Origin: Castor canadensis
Lineage: Eukaryota; Chordata; Mammalia; Rodentia; Castoridae
Assembly (NCBI RefSeq): GCF_047511655.1
Contig: NC_133392.1
Coordinates: forward strand, 162,802,542 to 162,866,541
Direction of reading: 5' to 3'
Length of the DNA stretch: 64,000 nucleotides
Part shown: positions 1 to 10,340 of the stretch, one piece after another
Layout: every line of letters begins with the position of its first letter
Position numbering within the stretch: position 1 is the stretch's first letter
The notes under the pieces: model-generated
Database searches by the model: none
Told to the model about the DNA's origin: nothing
What the model saw: only the letters and a program-made list of their open reading frames with translations
Made by a program: the position numbers and the translations under genes

Positions 1-391
1 GGAGTGACAGTACTAATGTCAAAGAAAACAAACTTTAATATAAAAAAACCAAAAATTGTTACTAGTGAGGAAAAAGGTTATTTTATAATGATAAATTAAG
101 AGGATATAAGTTATAAACATACACATATCTACAACAGAGCTTTAAAAAACCTGACAGAATTGAAGGGCAATCCAGCATCTCACATTCACGTTTCAGTAAC
201 CGCAGGCTATATATGTACAAGGGTGAAAGTAAACAGAAGCCTTGAACATGATAAACCAGTGAGGTGGACATGGGACACTCCACCCAGCAAAAGCAGGTAT
301 ATGTCCTACTAGAGAACATAAAGAAAAAGAATGTTTTCAAGACAGATCATAGGCTGGGATAAAAAACAGTTTTCATGAATTAATGATTTTC

Positions 392-467
392 TGGTGTTGG
401 GGATGAAACCCAAGGACTTGTGCATGCAGGCAAGTGCTCTAAGCACAGAGCTACAACTCCAGTCCTC
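392..467 (-). mobile_element. ID-like tRNA-derived SINE
   Basis: The reverse complement reads gtagctc...agagcacttgcctgcatgc...ccttgggttt, with A- and B-box-like words of the rodent ID family. Confidence 0.75.
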
Positions 468-544
468 AAAAATTTTAAAGGGCTGAAATTATAAAGTATA
501 TGCTCTGATGTACTGGAATGAAATTAGAAATCAGTAGTAGATGG

Positions 545-632
545 GAGAGGGTATGGCTCAAGTGGTAGAGTGCCTGCCTAGCCAGCATGAAACCCGGAGT
601 TAAAATCCCAACACTGAAAAAAAAAAGTAGTA
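545..632 (+). mobile_element. tRNA-derived SINE unit
   Basis: tatggctcaagtggtagagtgcctgcctag... then an A-rich tail. Inserted in the L1. Confidence 0.8.
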
Positions 633-681
633 GATGGGAAATTGGTAAATTCATAAATAGTGGAAATTAAATGATATCTTC

Positions 682-683
<2 letters not shown>

Positions 684-712
<29 letters not shown>

Positions 713-855
713 TTTCTTGAGACAGGTCTGGCTACATAACCCAAGCTGGCCTGAAGCTCACTGAGTAGCCCAAGTTGGCCTGGAACTTGTGTTCCTCCTG
801 TACCTCAACTTCCTGAGTGCTGGGATTATGGGCATGTACCACTAAGTCTGCAGTA
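684..855 (-). mobile_element. B1-like SINE next to a (CT)n microsatellite
   Basis: (CT)n at 685-712 leads into cttgagacaggtctggctacata...tgagtgctgggattatgg, the reverse complement of a B1/7SL-type element. The (CT)n probably grew from its A-rich tail. Confidence 0.75.
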
Positions 856-1150
856 ACATACTGTTAAGCAACCAGTGGGTCAAAGAGGAACTGATAAAGG
901 AAAGTAAACGATACTTCGAGACATATTAAAATGAAGACAGAATTCAAAATCTTATGGGATGTAGCAAAAGCAGTGACTGGAGGAAAAGTTACAGCTATAA
1001 AAGCCTCCATCAAATAAGAAGAAACATATCAAATCAATAACCTAAACTTTGACCTTGAGAAACTAGAAAAAAAGAGAACATTAAACCCAAAGCAAGCAGA
1101 AGGAAGTAAATCATAAAGACTAGATTGGGAATAAATGGGATTAAGAGTAG

Positions 1151-1380
1151 AAAACAGTGACTGGATGCTGGTGGCTCACACCTGTAATCCTAGCAACTTG
1201 GGAGGCTGACATTGGGAGGATTGTGGTCCCAAACCAGCCCAGGTAAATAGTTTGGTGTGAGACCCCATCTCCAAGATAACCAGAGCAAAATGGACTGGAG
1301 GTGTCTCAATTGGTAGGGTGCCTGTTTTGCGATTATGAAGCCCTGAGTTCAAACCCCAGTCCTGTCAAACAAAAACAAAA
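1151..1380 (+). mobile_element. Composite SINE (B1-like half plus tRNA-like half)
   Basis: gctggtggctcacacctgta starts a 7SL-like half. The tRNA-like half carries ggtgtctcaattggtagggt and ends gagttcaaaccccagtcc with an A-rich tail. Confidence 0.85.
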
Positions 1381-2082
1381 TAGAGAACAGTGGAGAAAAT
1401 TAATGAAACCAAAAATTTGTTCATTGAAAAGATCAACAAAATCAATAAACCAAGAAAAAAAGGAGAGAAGGCTCAAATTACTAAAATCAGGAAAGACTTT
1501 ATGTAGGTAAAATAAGAGAACACTGAACAGTTGTACATCAAACAAATTATATAACTAGAAGAAATGGATAAATTCCTAGAAAAGCTAACAAACTAAAGAA
1601 TAAAAACCTGACTAGACTTATGCCAACCAAAGACTGAGGTAGCAGTGGTATCAGTACCGATAGTAACACTTTCCCACAAAGACAAACACAAATGGCTTCA
1701 CCAGCTGTGTTAGGCAACTTTCTGTTGCTGTGACACCACCCAAGAGAATCAGTTTACAGCTCATGATTTCAGCGGCTTCAGTCCACAGGTGGCTGGATCC
1801 ATCACTGTGAGTATAGACACAAAGGTCCTTAATAAAAACGCAAGAAAATAAAATTAAACAGCATATTGAAATTATACCATCACCAAGTGGGATTTGCCTC
1901 AGAAATGCAACAGTATTCACGTATGAAAGTTAACCAACAGAATGGAATTAAGAGTGCAGAAATGAACTCAAATACATACAGTCCATTGATTTTCAACAAT
2001 GTGCCATCCACTGGGGAGAGAACAGTCTCTTCAACAAATGGTGCTGGGACAACTGGATAGCTACAGGCAAAAGAATGAAGTT

Positions 2083-2180
2083 AGGGGCTGGAGCAGCAGC
2101 TCAAATGGTAGAGCGCCTGCCTAGCAAGTATGAGGCCCTGAATTCAAACCCCAGTACTGGCAAAAAAACAAAAGAAGTCA
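2083..2180 (+). mobile_element. tRNA-derived SINE unit
   Basis: agcagctcaaatggtagagc...gaattcaaaccccagtactg with an A-rich tail, inserted in the L1. Confidence 0.85.
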
Positions 2181-2374
2181 AAAGAATGAAATTGTATCCT
2201 TATCTCATACCATCTGCAAAGATTAGCTCAAAATGGACTGAGGACCTAAATGTAAAGCTAACTGTCTAACACTTTTAGAAGAAAATATGTGTAAATCTTC
2301 ATGTCCTTGGATTTGGTAATGGAGTAACCAAAGGAAAAAATATAGAAAAATTGGGCCTTGTCAAGATTAAAAGC

Positions 2375-2452
2375 CTTGCAGCTCAAGGGTTAGTGTGCAT
2401 GCTTACCATGTGTGAGGCCCTGTTTAACCCCAGTACCAAACAAAACAAAAAT
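2375..2452 (+). mobile_element. Diverged ID-like SINE
   Basis: cagctcaagggttagtgtgc...aaccccagtaccaaac, shortened in its central part. Confidence 0.6.
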
Positions 2453-2788
2453 TTAAAGCTTTTTGATGTATAACATCAAAGTGAAATGATAATCACAAAA
2501 TTAGAGAAAAATGTCTGCAAATTATATATCTGACAAGGATGTAGTATTCAGAATACCTAAAGAACTGTTACAACCAAACAATAAAGAACAGACAAAGGAG
2601 TGGAGTAGACATTTCTCTAAAGAAGATACATAAATGAACAGCAAGCACATAAAAAGATCACCACACAATCATTGGTCGTTAAGAAAATGCAAAGAGATAC
2701 CACCGCACCCTGACCAGATAGCTATTAAAAAAAGAAAGATGATATTGTAGTCACTGTGAAAAATTGGTGGTTGCTCAAAAAGTTAAAC

Positions 2789-3104
2789 AGGGCTGGGCAT
2801 AGTGGTTCACATCTATAATGTCAGATACTTCAGAGGTGAAGATGGGGAAGGTCATGGTTCAAGGCCAGCCTGGCAACATTAGCAAGATCCCATCTCAACT
2901 GATAAGCCATGGCTCCAGCTACACTGAGTGAGAGGTCTTAGGTAGGAAGATCACAGTCTGAGGTTTGCCCTAGGCAAAAACACGAGGCCTGACCCGGAAA
3001 GCGAAAAAGCACTGGGGGCATGGCTCAAGTGATGGAGAATCTGCCTAGGGAGTGCGCGAGGCCCTGAGTTCAAACTCCAGTATTGCTAAAAAAAAAAAAA
3101 GGTT
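2789..3104 (+). mobile_element. Full composite SINE
   Basis: gctgggcatagtggttcaca start, duplicated 7SL-like middle, tRNA-like unit (ggcatggctcaagtgatgga...gagttcaaactccagtat) and a 13-base A tail. Confidence 0.88.
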
Positions 3105-3123
3105 AAACGCAAGAGTTTTCCTA

Positions 3124-3330
3124 GTAGGCGCAGGTGGCTCTTGCCTGTAATCCTAGATACTCAGGAGGCAGAGATCAGGAGGATCGAGGTTTCAAAATCA
3201 GCCCAGGCAAAATAGTTTGTGAGACCCTATCTTTAAAAACCCATCAACAAACAAACAAACAAAAAAACAAAGTGGAGTGGCTCAAGGTGTAAGCCCTTGG
3301 TTTACACCCTAGTACTGCAAAAAACAAAAA
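3124..3330 (+). mobile_element. Composite SINE
   Basis: ggcgcaggtggctcttgcct start, a (CAAA)n linker at 3245-3270, then gagtggctcaaggtgtaagc and ccctagtactgca. Confidence 0.85.
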
Positions 3331-3789
3331 AGTCCTATGACCCCCCCACAACTCCATTCCTAAAATATTCTCAAAAGAATGAAAATATATGTTCATACAT
3401 AAACTTATACATGAGTATGCATAGCTGTAGTGTTCATATTAGACAATAGGTAGAAAAAACTGATGGATGAATGAGTAAAATGGGGTCCACTCAAACAGTG
3501 GGTGTCTGAAGTGCTGATTGCGATGAGCCCGGGGAAATTCCACATTCACGTGAATTAAATATCTAGAATAGGGAAGTCTGTAGAGGTGAGACGTAGGACA
3601 GGTAAATGGTGCCAGAAGTTGCGGGAGGGCCTTTGAGCAATGATGACTTATGACTATGGGATTTCACTTTTGGGGTGATAAGAATGTTCTGGAGTTAGAT
3701 AGTGGTAACAATTGTGAATGTAAAAACCACTGAACTGTATACTTTAAAGTGGTGAATTTTATGTTATGTGATTTATCAGTGGGGAGAGT

Positions 3790-4440
3790 GACTGGAGACA
3801 CCTCAAAGTGGTCAATTTCTGCACCTGATGTCACTTTGCCTCAGGAGTGATAGAGGAACCACAGCTGGCAGTGCCTTGCTGGCCACTGCTGGTTGAGGTA
3901 AGAAGTCCCTCATCCAACCCTTGGTTAGCCCCAGCCTCAGGCCCAGATGCTCAACTCCAGAGTTGTCTGAAGTACTAAGTAGAAAATAACCCTAAGAAAT
4001 GAGAACACCCCACTCAGCTGACCATAAACAGGGGAAACCCTCTCTTGTCTGTGACCTGGGACAGAGAGACAGATTACTGTTTGCCCTCTCTGATTACCTG
4101 CCTAGCTTGAGGGGCTACAAAGCATAAAACTTTTAAACTTTCCTTTTTTGGTGGTCATCAAAGCCACGGATCATTCAGCCCTGAGGGTGAGGTCACCCTG
4201 GGAGGACCCATGCAGCTGGGTCCCTGCTGGGCTCTTCTGCTCATGGCTGCTGAGGACAATAGCTAACAACTGAGTCACTAACCCCAAGGAGGAGTATCCA
4301 AAACACACATGTACAAAGCTTCAGTGCAATCACACACTTCAAGGACACATGGCAAGCCATGTGCCCAGTTCAGCCCCAGGGAAACACATAGAGATCTTGA
4401 CTCATGGCTCCTGGCCTGAGTGTCCCCTGCCCTGCCCCCT
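3790..4440. other. Unique sequence downstream of TTLL10 exon 8
   Basis: No conserved TTLL10 C-terminal exon is recognisable on the minus strand here, nor any recent repeat. Most simply the start of a long TTLL10 intron. Confidence 0.4.
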
Positions 4441-4484
4441 CACCCCCATCCCCAGGGCTGGAGCGGGCATAGCAGTTGACGGAC

Positions 4485-4625
4485 CGTGAAGGTGGTGAAG
4501 ACCCAGTCTCTGGGGAGGCCTTTGGTCTTTCTGAACTTGTCGTTGATGTAGCAGTTGAGGCGGTCCATGCTCCACACGGTGTCTTCCTTGAGCATCACGT
4601 ACAGGGGGCTCTTCTTCTGCATGAA
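4485..4625 (-). CDS. TTLL10: TTLL10 coding exon 8, last exon in the window
   Basis: 47 codons from FMQKKSPLYVMLKEDTVWSM to GLPRDWVFTTFT. An in-frame stop just before 4625 fixes the acceptor (gatgtag at 4626-4627), which has a poor pyrimidine tract. The conserved exon end gives the weak donor ACG|GTCCGT. A stronger donor (GGG|GTGAGG) lies 41 nt downstream at 4443-4442 and would add 41 nt and shift the frame. The final Thr and the Asn of YIND fall at the two positions reported to control polyglycylase activity in this family. Confidence 0.9.
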
Positions 4626-7600
4626 CTACATCAAAAGCTTGGAGGTCATCCTTGCTGAGGGGTTCTGGCCCCGAAGAGAGCCCCACCCTCACCTACCATC
4701 TACTCTCCAGTATGTGTAGGGTCTGCCTGTGGAGAACCTTCTGTACACACCTACATCTACTGACACCTTCTCAGCTAGCAAGTCCCTACAGCCCACACAG
4801 GGTTCCCGGCCCTGGACTCTTCCTTAATTAAGCCCCTTTCTCAGTACACAGGCTGGGAACTAAGCTGGGACTGGGAGCTGCAGGGCTCTGTGGCATTTCA
4901 CCAGGAACCTTGCCATGGTGAGAGGCGGGCAGATGCAGACAGGCCATCTCCAAGACTGGCCCCACCCACCTCCAAGGCTGGGTCACCTCCCTGCCTGGGA
5001 GGTGTCTACAGCTGCACCCTTCTCTGCATTCCCACACAGTAAGAGTCTTTCTCTGATCTCATCCACACCTATCTGGAAGGCCCTCACCTGTGAAGGGTCC
5101 TTACCTGGTTGGTCAAGTGGCCACTGAGGTCACTGGAATGGGGGTCATAGAGGCTAAGGGTGAGGCGAGCATAGCCGTGGCCAAAGAAGACCATGTAGGG
5201 CATGGCGCAGGCAACAAGCAGGTATGAGCGCACATCAAACTTCTTCCCTTCCAGCAGCAGCGGGTTCTGGATGTACCTGGACACCACACAGGGCAGCTGG
5301 GCTGAGCTGCTGAACTAGCTGGCTTGGGTCCTCTCATCCCTAGCTGTCCCAGCTAAGCATATTGTCCATGGTCAGGGAACATTTCTGAGCCTGAACAGGT
5401 CAGGGGAATTGAGAAGAATTGGCTCTCAGCCCACTGCAGATGTCTTTGCTGTCTCAAGGCGCAACTCTCACTGGGGGTCTGGGGATAGATTGGGCCCCCA
5501 TGACAGGGGAGGGATGCCTGGAGGAGGAACAAAGGCTGACATTGGGACATGAAGGGTAAATGGTTTTGGAGAAGGGTTCCATGTGGGGGAACCTCGGGTC
5601 TTCATGACCCACAGTAGGAGTGGCTACTTGGGAGGGCCCAGTGGAAGGGGAGGGGCAGCAGATAGCAGCTGTGGCCAAAACAAGGGTCCATGCTGATGGA
5701 AGGTGAGGTCTACTGGGAGCTTGCTTAGGCAAGGCTGAGCTCTCCCTGCCCAGTCCCACATAAGGCTGAGGGTCTGGACCCTACAGGGCAGAAGAGCCAC
5801 TGGTCAGCCCTGGGAGCAGACTTGGGGAAGCAGCTGACTGACTGGGCTGGGGAACAAGGTGGGGGCGGCTGCAGGATGAGGATAATAAGTGGACCAATCC
5901 TTTCATGCCAGCCCCCTATAACCTATGTTTGGGAGCTGTCTTGCCTGCAACACTGCCCTCTGAGGCTCCAAGGACTGGCCATGGCCTGCTTGAAGAAGTG
6001 TGGGTGGCATTGGGGTGCTGCAGCCCTCCACAGCCAAAGGCTTCTCTGTAGCTCTGCTGATCACCGCCAGCACTCATAGGCGCCATGCCCACCCCCTTGC
6101 CCATTCCCACACCTCTGCACCACTCGAGCCTGAGGCACCCGGAAGGGCGTCTTGCGGTAGAGGGGGTCATCCTCGATGCTCTGAGTCTTAGCCTGCAGGG
6201 TGGCTGCCTCCTCTTGGGTCCTGATCAGAAAGATGCCCTTTCCCTGGTTGGATGCCGTGGGCTTGCAGATCCATATCTGGGTTTCTGCAGGGAATACCTC
6301 CTGAGCCTCTGGCCCCATCCACTTAATCAATCCCTGGCCCTGCCCTTGCCCTGCCCACACCCCAACCCTGGCGTGTTTCATAAGGCCTGGTCTTTTTGGT
6401 TTTTTTTTTGTGGTACAGGGGCTTGAACTCAGGGCCTACACCTTGAGCCACACCACCAGCCCTTTTTGTGTTAAGTATTTTCAAGATAGGGTCTCATGAA
6501 CTATTTGTGTGGGCTGGCTATGAACTGCGATCCTCCTGATCTGTACCTCCTGAGTAGCTAGGATTATAGGCATGAGCCACTAGCGCCCGGCAAGGCCTGT
6601 CTTATGACCTTCTTCCCATTCCCCACCCTCAGCCCTGACCACTCCAAACCAGGTCCCACACCTGGCCTTCACCCCAGTCTCACTTCTTGGCCCCAGCTTG
6701 CCCCACCCTACCCACATCTCACCTTGACTACACCTACCTTGATGAGCTCCAGCTGTGGCCCTGCCCTGCCATGCCCTACCTCAACTGGACACAGCCCTTC
6801 CCTCCCCAGTCCCTCAGCAGCAACCACTGTGCTCCAGCCCTGGCTCCACCCTTTCCGTCCTTTACCATGTCTAAACCATGACCTGTTCTGTCTTCTCCAG
6901 GCATGGCCCACTCTTGCCTCATCCCACCCTGACTCTGTCTCCCTGCAGCATGCCTGGCCTGGTCCAGTGACCTCTCACCATCAAACAAGGTGAAGAAGAC
7001 CTGTCTCTCTTCCCTGATATCCAGCCGGTAGGTCTCCGGGAAAAACTCGTCCATTTTCAGGATCCTGGGAGAGACAGGAGGTGGGGAGGACATGGGAAGA
7101 ACTGACCCTGCTTGGCTGATGTTCTAGGGGCCTGGTCTGTGCACCAGCTGGAGGGAGTGTCGACTGGGCACCTGTGTTGGGCCTCAGGCACCCTCCTTTG
7201 TGTCCTCACTCTTCCCAGCCATTTGCTTTGCAGGGCCTTTGCGTACTTTGTGCCCTTGTACTCTTTCACAGGCCTCACACTCCTGGCTTCTCTGCATCTG
7301 CCAGCCTTCTGGCTGCTGGATCCTATCCTGACCCCCTCTCTTGCACCCCTGATCTGTCCATCCTGTTTGCTCTCCTATGTGAGCTGGGTCCCCAGAGCCG
7401 GGACACTGCCTAGCATGCAGTTGGTGGTCAGTATAGATCTGAGTGCTCTGACTGAGCCTCTGCCTTGGCTCATGCTTTTCCTAAGGCTTGCCCTTTATGC
7501 CCTTTCACCTAACACCAGGTCGTTCTCAGTTCAGGTCAGAATTGTTCTTCTCATCTGAGCTTCATGCATCTACCTCTGTGGCCCAAGGTGTCCTGGGCTG

Positions 7601-10340
7601 GTCCATGTGAGCTCCTCAAGGGCTGGTGCTACATCCTTTCCAAATCTGCACACCAGGGGGACACAGGACTTGGCCTGAATGGATACCTCTTCACAGTGTT
7701 TGGAGAAGGAATGGGGGGGTCTGGAGAGAGGGAGATGAATGGGTATGGAGGTAGACAGGTGGGTGAGCAGGTGGACTGGTGGGCAGACAGATGTCCCAAG
7801 GGGAACAGATCCAAGTTGTTGGTAGGCATGGGCAGGAAGTGGACAGCTGGGCATGCTGATTAGGATGGTATGGATGGCCAGGTGGTAAGTGGACATGGCT
7901 GGCTGTCTATATGATGGGCAGGCATGGAGGTGGCAGAGGGTGGGCAGTTGGTTGGATCAATGGGTAGAAGTGTAAATGTTTGGGCAAGTGAGTGGTTGAG
8001 CAAGGAGTTGGTGAATCAATGAGTGGGTCACAAAGCTGTGTAGTAGGGGTGAAGCAGAGTGGACAGACATGCCTGTTTTGAAGGACAGGTGGGAGTGGGT
8101 AGGGGTGAATGGATGGGAAAGTGGGTGGTAAAATGGTCGAAGGACATCCATGGGTGACTGTGGTGGGCACGGGGTAAGGATCGCTGGGTAGTGAATGGCA
8201 GACAGGGGTTAGGGTTGGAGGCAGACTAGTGGCCAGAAGGAACATGGATGGGTCAGTGGGGAGATGGGTAAGTGGGCATGAGGGGTAGGGTGGTAAGGTG
8301 AATGCTGAAAGACTGCAGGGGTCACAGTGGGTTTACGGAATAGAGAGAGTGCAGGGGTCACAGCGGGTTTACGGAATAGAGAGAGTGCAGGGGCCACAGT
8401 GGGTTTACAGAATAGAGAGAGTGCAGGGGTCACAGCGGGTTTACGGAATAGAGAGAGTGCAGGGGTCACAGTGGGTTTACGGAATAGAGAGAGTGGTCCC
8501 AGGGAACAGATGGCAATGCAGGCAGGTGTATGCTGAGGAGCTGGGAAGGATCAGGGCCAGCGGGAGGTGGGCTCACTTGGCCTGGGTGCCTGGAGGTGTC
8601 TTGATGCTCTTGTTTACAATGCGTGCGTGCTCCCGAAGGGCGCTGAGCAACCCAATCTTGGTGGTCAGCAGCTTGTTGTTGGGGAGCTGGAACAGCAGCT
8701 GCTGGCCTGGCAGGACAAGGATGGATATGTGGGGATGGTGCTTCAGCAATCAGCTGCTAGCCACCCCCTGGGGTGACCCCACCTTCCCGGAAGTTGATGT
8801 AGCTCTCCTTGCACTTGATCTCACACCACTTCAGCTTGTAGTCCTCACGGCGGTTGTCCTGGGTACGCTGCCAGCCCTTGCTTTCACAGTAGGAGCTGAT
8901 TCTGTGGGGTGGAAGGCACTGGTGACCCAGGCCACGGGGTCCCTAGAGGAGAGCCCAGGGGTTGGGCCTGGGCAGGGGTGAAAATGTAGACCAGGGTTGC
9001 AAGGCCCACACTCACATTGAAGCTCCATTGGTGCCCCCGATGTAGAAGAAGGGTCCCTGCCCGGTGCTGGGGGACTGCTTGTCTCCCTCCAGTGGGAGTC
9101 CTTCCAGGAGGACCACTGGGGGCCTGTCAGCATCTACGTTTTCTGTGAGCTCTGTGGGCAGGATGGTGGTCAGAGGCCCTGGACTCCTAAACTGACTGAC
9201 TGGGATGTCCCTGCCCCTCCCAAATGCCTGTGGCCCCACCTGCATCTTGGTCCAGCTGGCTTAGTTGAGCCTGGAGCCCCTCCTCACCACTGCTTCCCAT
9301 CTGTCTCTCATGGGCCCAGCCTGGGGACCAGTGAGGTCAGGTGGAGGTTGGGGAGGTGCCCACTCCTTCTGCCTGAGCCCAGCCCATACCAGCAGCTGCT
9401 GGGCACTCATCCAGCCCCTCTGAACCCCTCCTCAGCCCAGTCCATCCCTCACCAGGGGATCTGGGGGTTCATTACACTCAAGAGGAGAGACAGTTGCCAC
9501 CCTCCAGGGCCAGCCTTCAAGTAAGCGGGGTCCAGGTGGGGTGGATCCTGGAGCAGGGGTGATGAGGGAAGCCCCACTCCACCCTCCTTACCAGCAGGAC
9601 AGGGTTTCATACAGGGAAGGGGCTGGGGTGTGAGGCTGGAGCCCATGCAGCCATCATGTGGGGACATCCTCAGAGGGCAGGGGTCACAATGTCCATGATG
9701 ACGTCATGGGTGACCCAAAGGGCCATGTTCAGCCAGGAGAGATGAGAGGCTACCCTGGGTGGGGTGGGGTGGGCAATGCCCACTGTGGCTGCCTATGGAG
9801 CTGGCATGGACAGGCAGAGCCCTCAGACCCTTTAGCACGTGGGCTCCCTACTTGGCCCCTTCCAAGACCTATTTGACTGGCTGGACATGGCCTTGTGTAG
9901 GCTTGGTCCCCTCCCCATGTGACACCTTCCTTTGGGGGCACCTGTCCCAGGATGCCCTGTCTTGGGGCGGGTGGAGCCAGTCCCAGGGCTGCTCAGAATT
10001 TACCTGGTGCCCGGACGTGGCACCGCTGGATCCTGGACCGCCTGGGTCTCTTGGAGCTGATGCGAGTGGGCTGACCCCGGTAGTAGATGAACCGTGTGCA
10101 GCTGCAGGTTGCAGGGATGGGGGCACCAGGGCGAGGACCCCGTGGGGAAGATGCTGCTCCTAACCCCCTGCCAGGCCTTCGGGCAGCCCGAAGTCCTAGC
10201 CCTTTGACAGGGCACATGTTTAGGCCCACTCTGCCTGGGGATATGCGCTTCCCTGTGTTCCGGGCTGTGGCTTCTGTTTGCGGCTGGTTCTCATCTCTGT
10301 GGTGGCCATGGGGCCTGGTGGCCCGTGGGCGTGAGGCCAT
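4485..10340 (-). CDS. TTLL10: TTLL10, tubulin tyrosine ligase-like 10 (polyglycylase family), 5' and central coding exons
   Basis: Eight exons read right to left: 10340-10004, 9151-9016, 8901-8783, 8706-8577, 7064-6979, 6284-6113, 5276-5105 and 4625-4485. Splice phases match at all seven junctions (leftovers G, AT, G, AA, G, AG, none), giving 1293 nt or 431 codons. The protein shows TTL-domain landmarks in order: PFFYIGG, NNKLLTTKIGLL, FFPETYRL, the ATP-grasp segment WICKPTASNQGKGIF, the GKKFDVRSYLLV strand, FGHGYARL, and YVMLKEDTVWSM. TTLL10 lengthens glycine side chains on tubulin and other proteins, mainly in cilia and sperm flagella (family knowledge). Human TTLL10 also follows the miR-200b/200a/429 cluster on the same strand, which separates it from TTLL3 and TTLL8. 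The remaining roughly 240 residues, including the ...LLEMNSNPAL segment expected of the family, are not within 4.4 kb downstream and presumably lie off the left edge. The N-terminal start is a best guess. The last exon has a weak donor and an unusual residue (see findings). Confidence 0.93.
5105..5276 (-). CDS. TTLL10: TTLL10 coding exon 7 (catalytic core)
   Basis: 57 codons, including YIQNPLLLEGKKFDVRSYLL, FFGHGYARLTLSLYDPHSSD and GHLTNQ. These are core TTL motifs, and the basic KKFDVR segment is the usual TTL substrate- and ATP-contacting strand. The acceptor is gtggtgtccag and the donor CAG|GTAAGG is near consensus. Confidence 0.96.
6113..6284 (-). CDS. TTLL10: TTLL10 coding exon 6 (ATP-binding segment)
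   Basis: Encodes WICKPTASNQGKGIFLIR, the nucleotide-binding strand and loop of the TTL ATP-grasp fold (the Lys of CKP and the Gly-Lys-Gly loop are intact), then KTPFRVPQARVVQ. The acceptor is tattccctgcag and the donor AGAG|GTGTGG. The length of 172 nt equals the next exon. Confidence 0.95.
6395..6594 (-). mobile_element. Composite SINE in a TTLL10 intron
   Basis: A T-run, then tggtacaggggcttgaactc...gagccacaccaccagccctt and ctcctgagtagctaggatta: a composite SINE in the sense orientation of TTLL10. Confidence 0.88.
6979..7064 (-). CDS. TTLL10: TTLL10 coding exon 5
   Basis: A small 86-nt exon encoding ILKMDEFFPETYRLD and RQVFFTLFD; the FFPETYRL motif is typical of the TTLL family. The acceptor is gtctctcccag and the donor GATG|GTGAGA. 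Confidence 0.94.
7690..8295. repeat. Degenerate TGGA/TGGG-rich tandem repeat
   Basis: About 600 bp of imperfect tggatggg/gtgggtgga-like words on the plus strand with no fixed period, merging into the ordered 36-bp array to the right. Probably an old minisatellite within the same TTLL10 intron. Confidence 0.6.
8315..8494. repeat. 36-bp minisatellite, five copies, in a TTLL10 intron
   Basis: Units begin at 8315, 8351, 8387, 8423 and 8459 with the motif gcaggggtcacag...ggaatagagaga. They differ by single bases (cagt/cagc, gtca/gcca, acgg/acag). Because 36 is a multiple of three, a plus-strand frame stays open across the array; it repeats a 12-residue unit and is not a gene. Confidence 0.95.
8577..8706 (-). 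CDS. TTLL10: TTLL10 coding exon 4
   Basis: 42 codons, including QLLFQLPNNKLLTTKIGLL and ALREHARIVNKS. The acceptor is ttgtcctgccag and the donor AA|GTGAGC. A 36-bp tandem repeat starts in the following intron about 80 nt past the donor. Confidence 0.94.
8783..8901 (-). CDS. TTLL10: TTLL10 coding exon 3
   Basis: 39 codons, including SSYCESKGWQRTQDNRRED and LKWCEIKCKESYINF, characteristic of the N-terminal TTL-domain region of TTLL10. The acceptor is ccccacag and the donor GAAG|GTGGGG. Phase fits both neighbours. Confidence 0.93.
9016..9151 (-). CDS. TTLL10: TTLL10 coding exon 2
   Basis: Encodes 44 whole codons with one shared codon at each end, including GPFFYIGGTNGAS, the entry into the TTL domain. 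The donor is AT|GTGAGT. Two acceptors in the same phase, 9 nt apart (AG at 9152-9153 and AG at 9143-9144), could give proteins differing by three residues. The upstream one has the better pyrimidine tract and was chosen. Confidence 0.9.

Larger units (their letters stand above)
480..3785 (+). mobile_element. Decayed LINE-1 (ORF2 and 3' UTR), broken by SINE insertions
   Basis: Segments at 480-1140, 1380-1620, 1870-2080, 2170-2370, 2450-2780, 3340-3520 and 3560-3785 follow the order of L1 ORF2 to 3' UTR. Landmarks are 'aaaattaatgaaacc', 'agaagaaatggataaattcct', 'aacaaatggtgctggga', 'atttctctaaagaag' and the 3' UTR phrase 'aaccactgaactgtatac'. Reading frames are destroyed by stops and gaps, including a replaced stretch at 1620-1870. 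SINEs are nested at 545, 1151, 2083, 2375, 2789 and 3124. Confidence 0.8.

Noticed and set aside
480..3785. Functional LINE-1 protein frames
   Set aside because: Only short broken segments remain, interrupted by stops, gaps and SINEs.
8298..8981. 227-codon plus-strand frame
   Set aside because: Kept open by the 36-bp in-phase minisatellite and antisense to TTLL10 exons 3 and 4.
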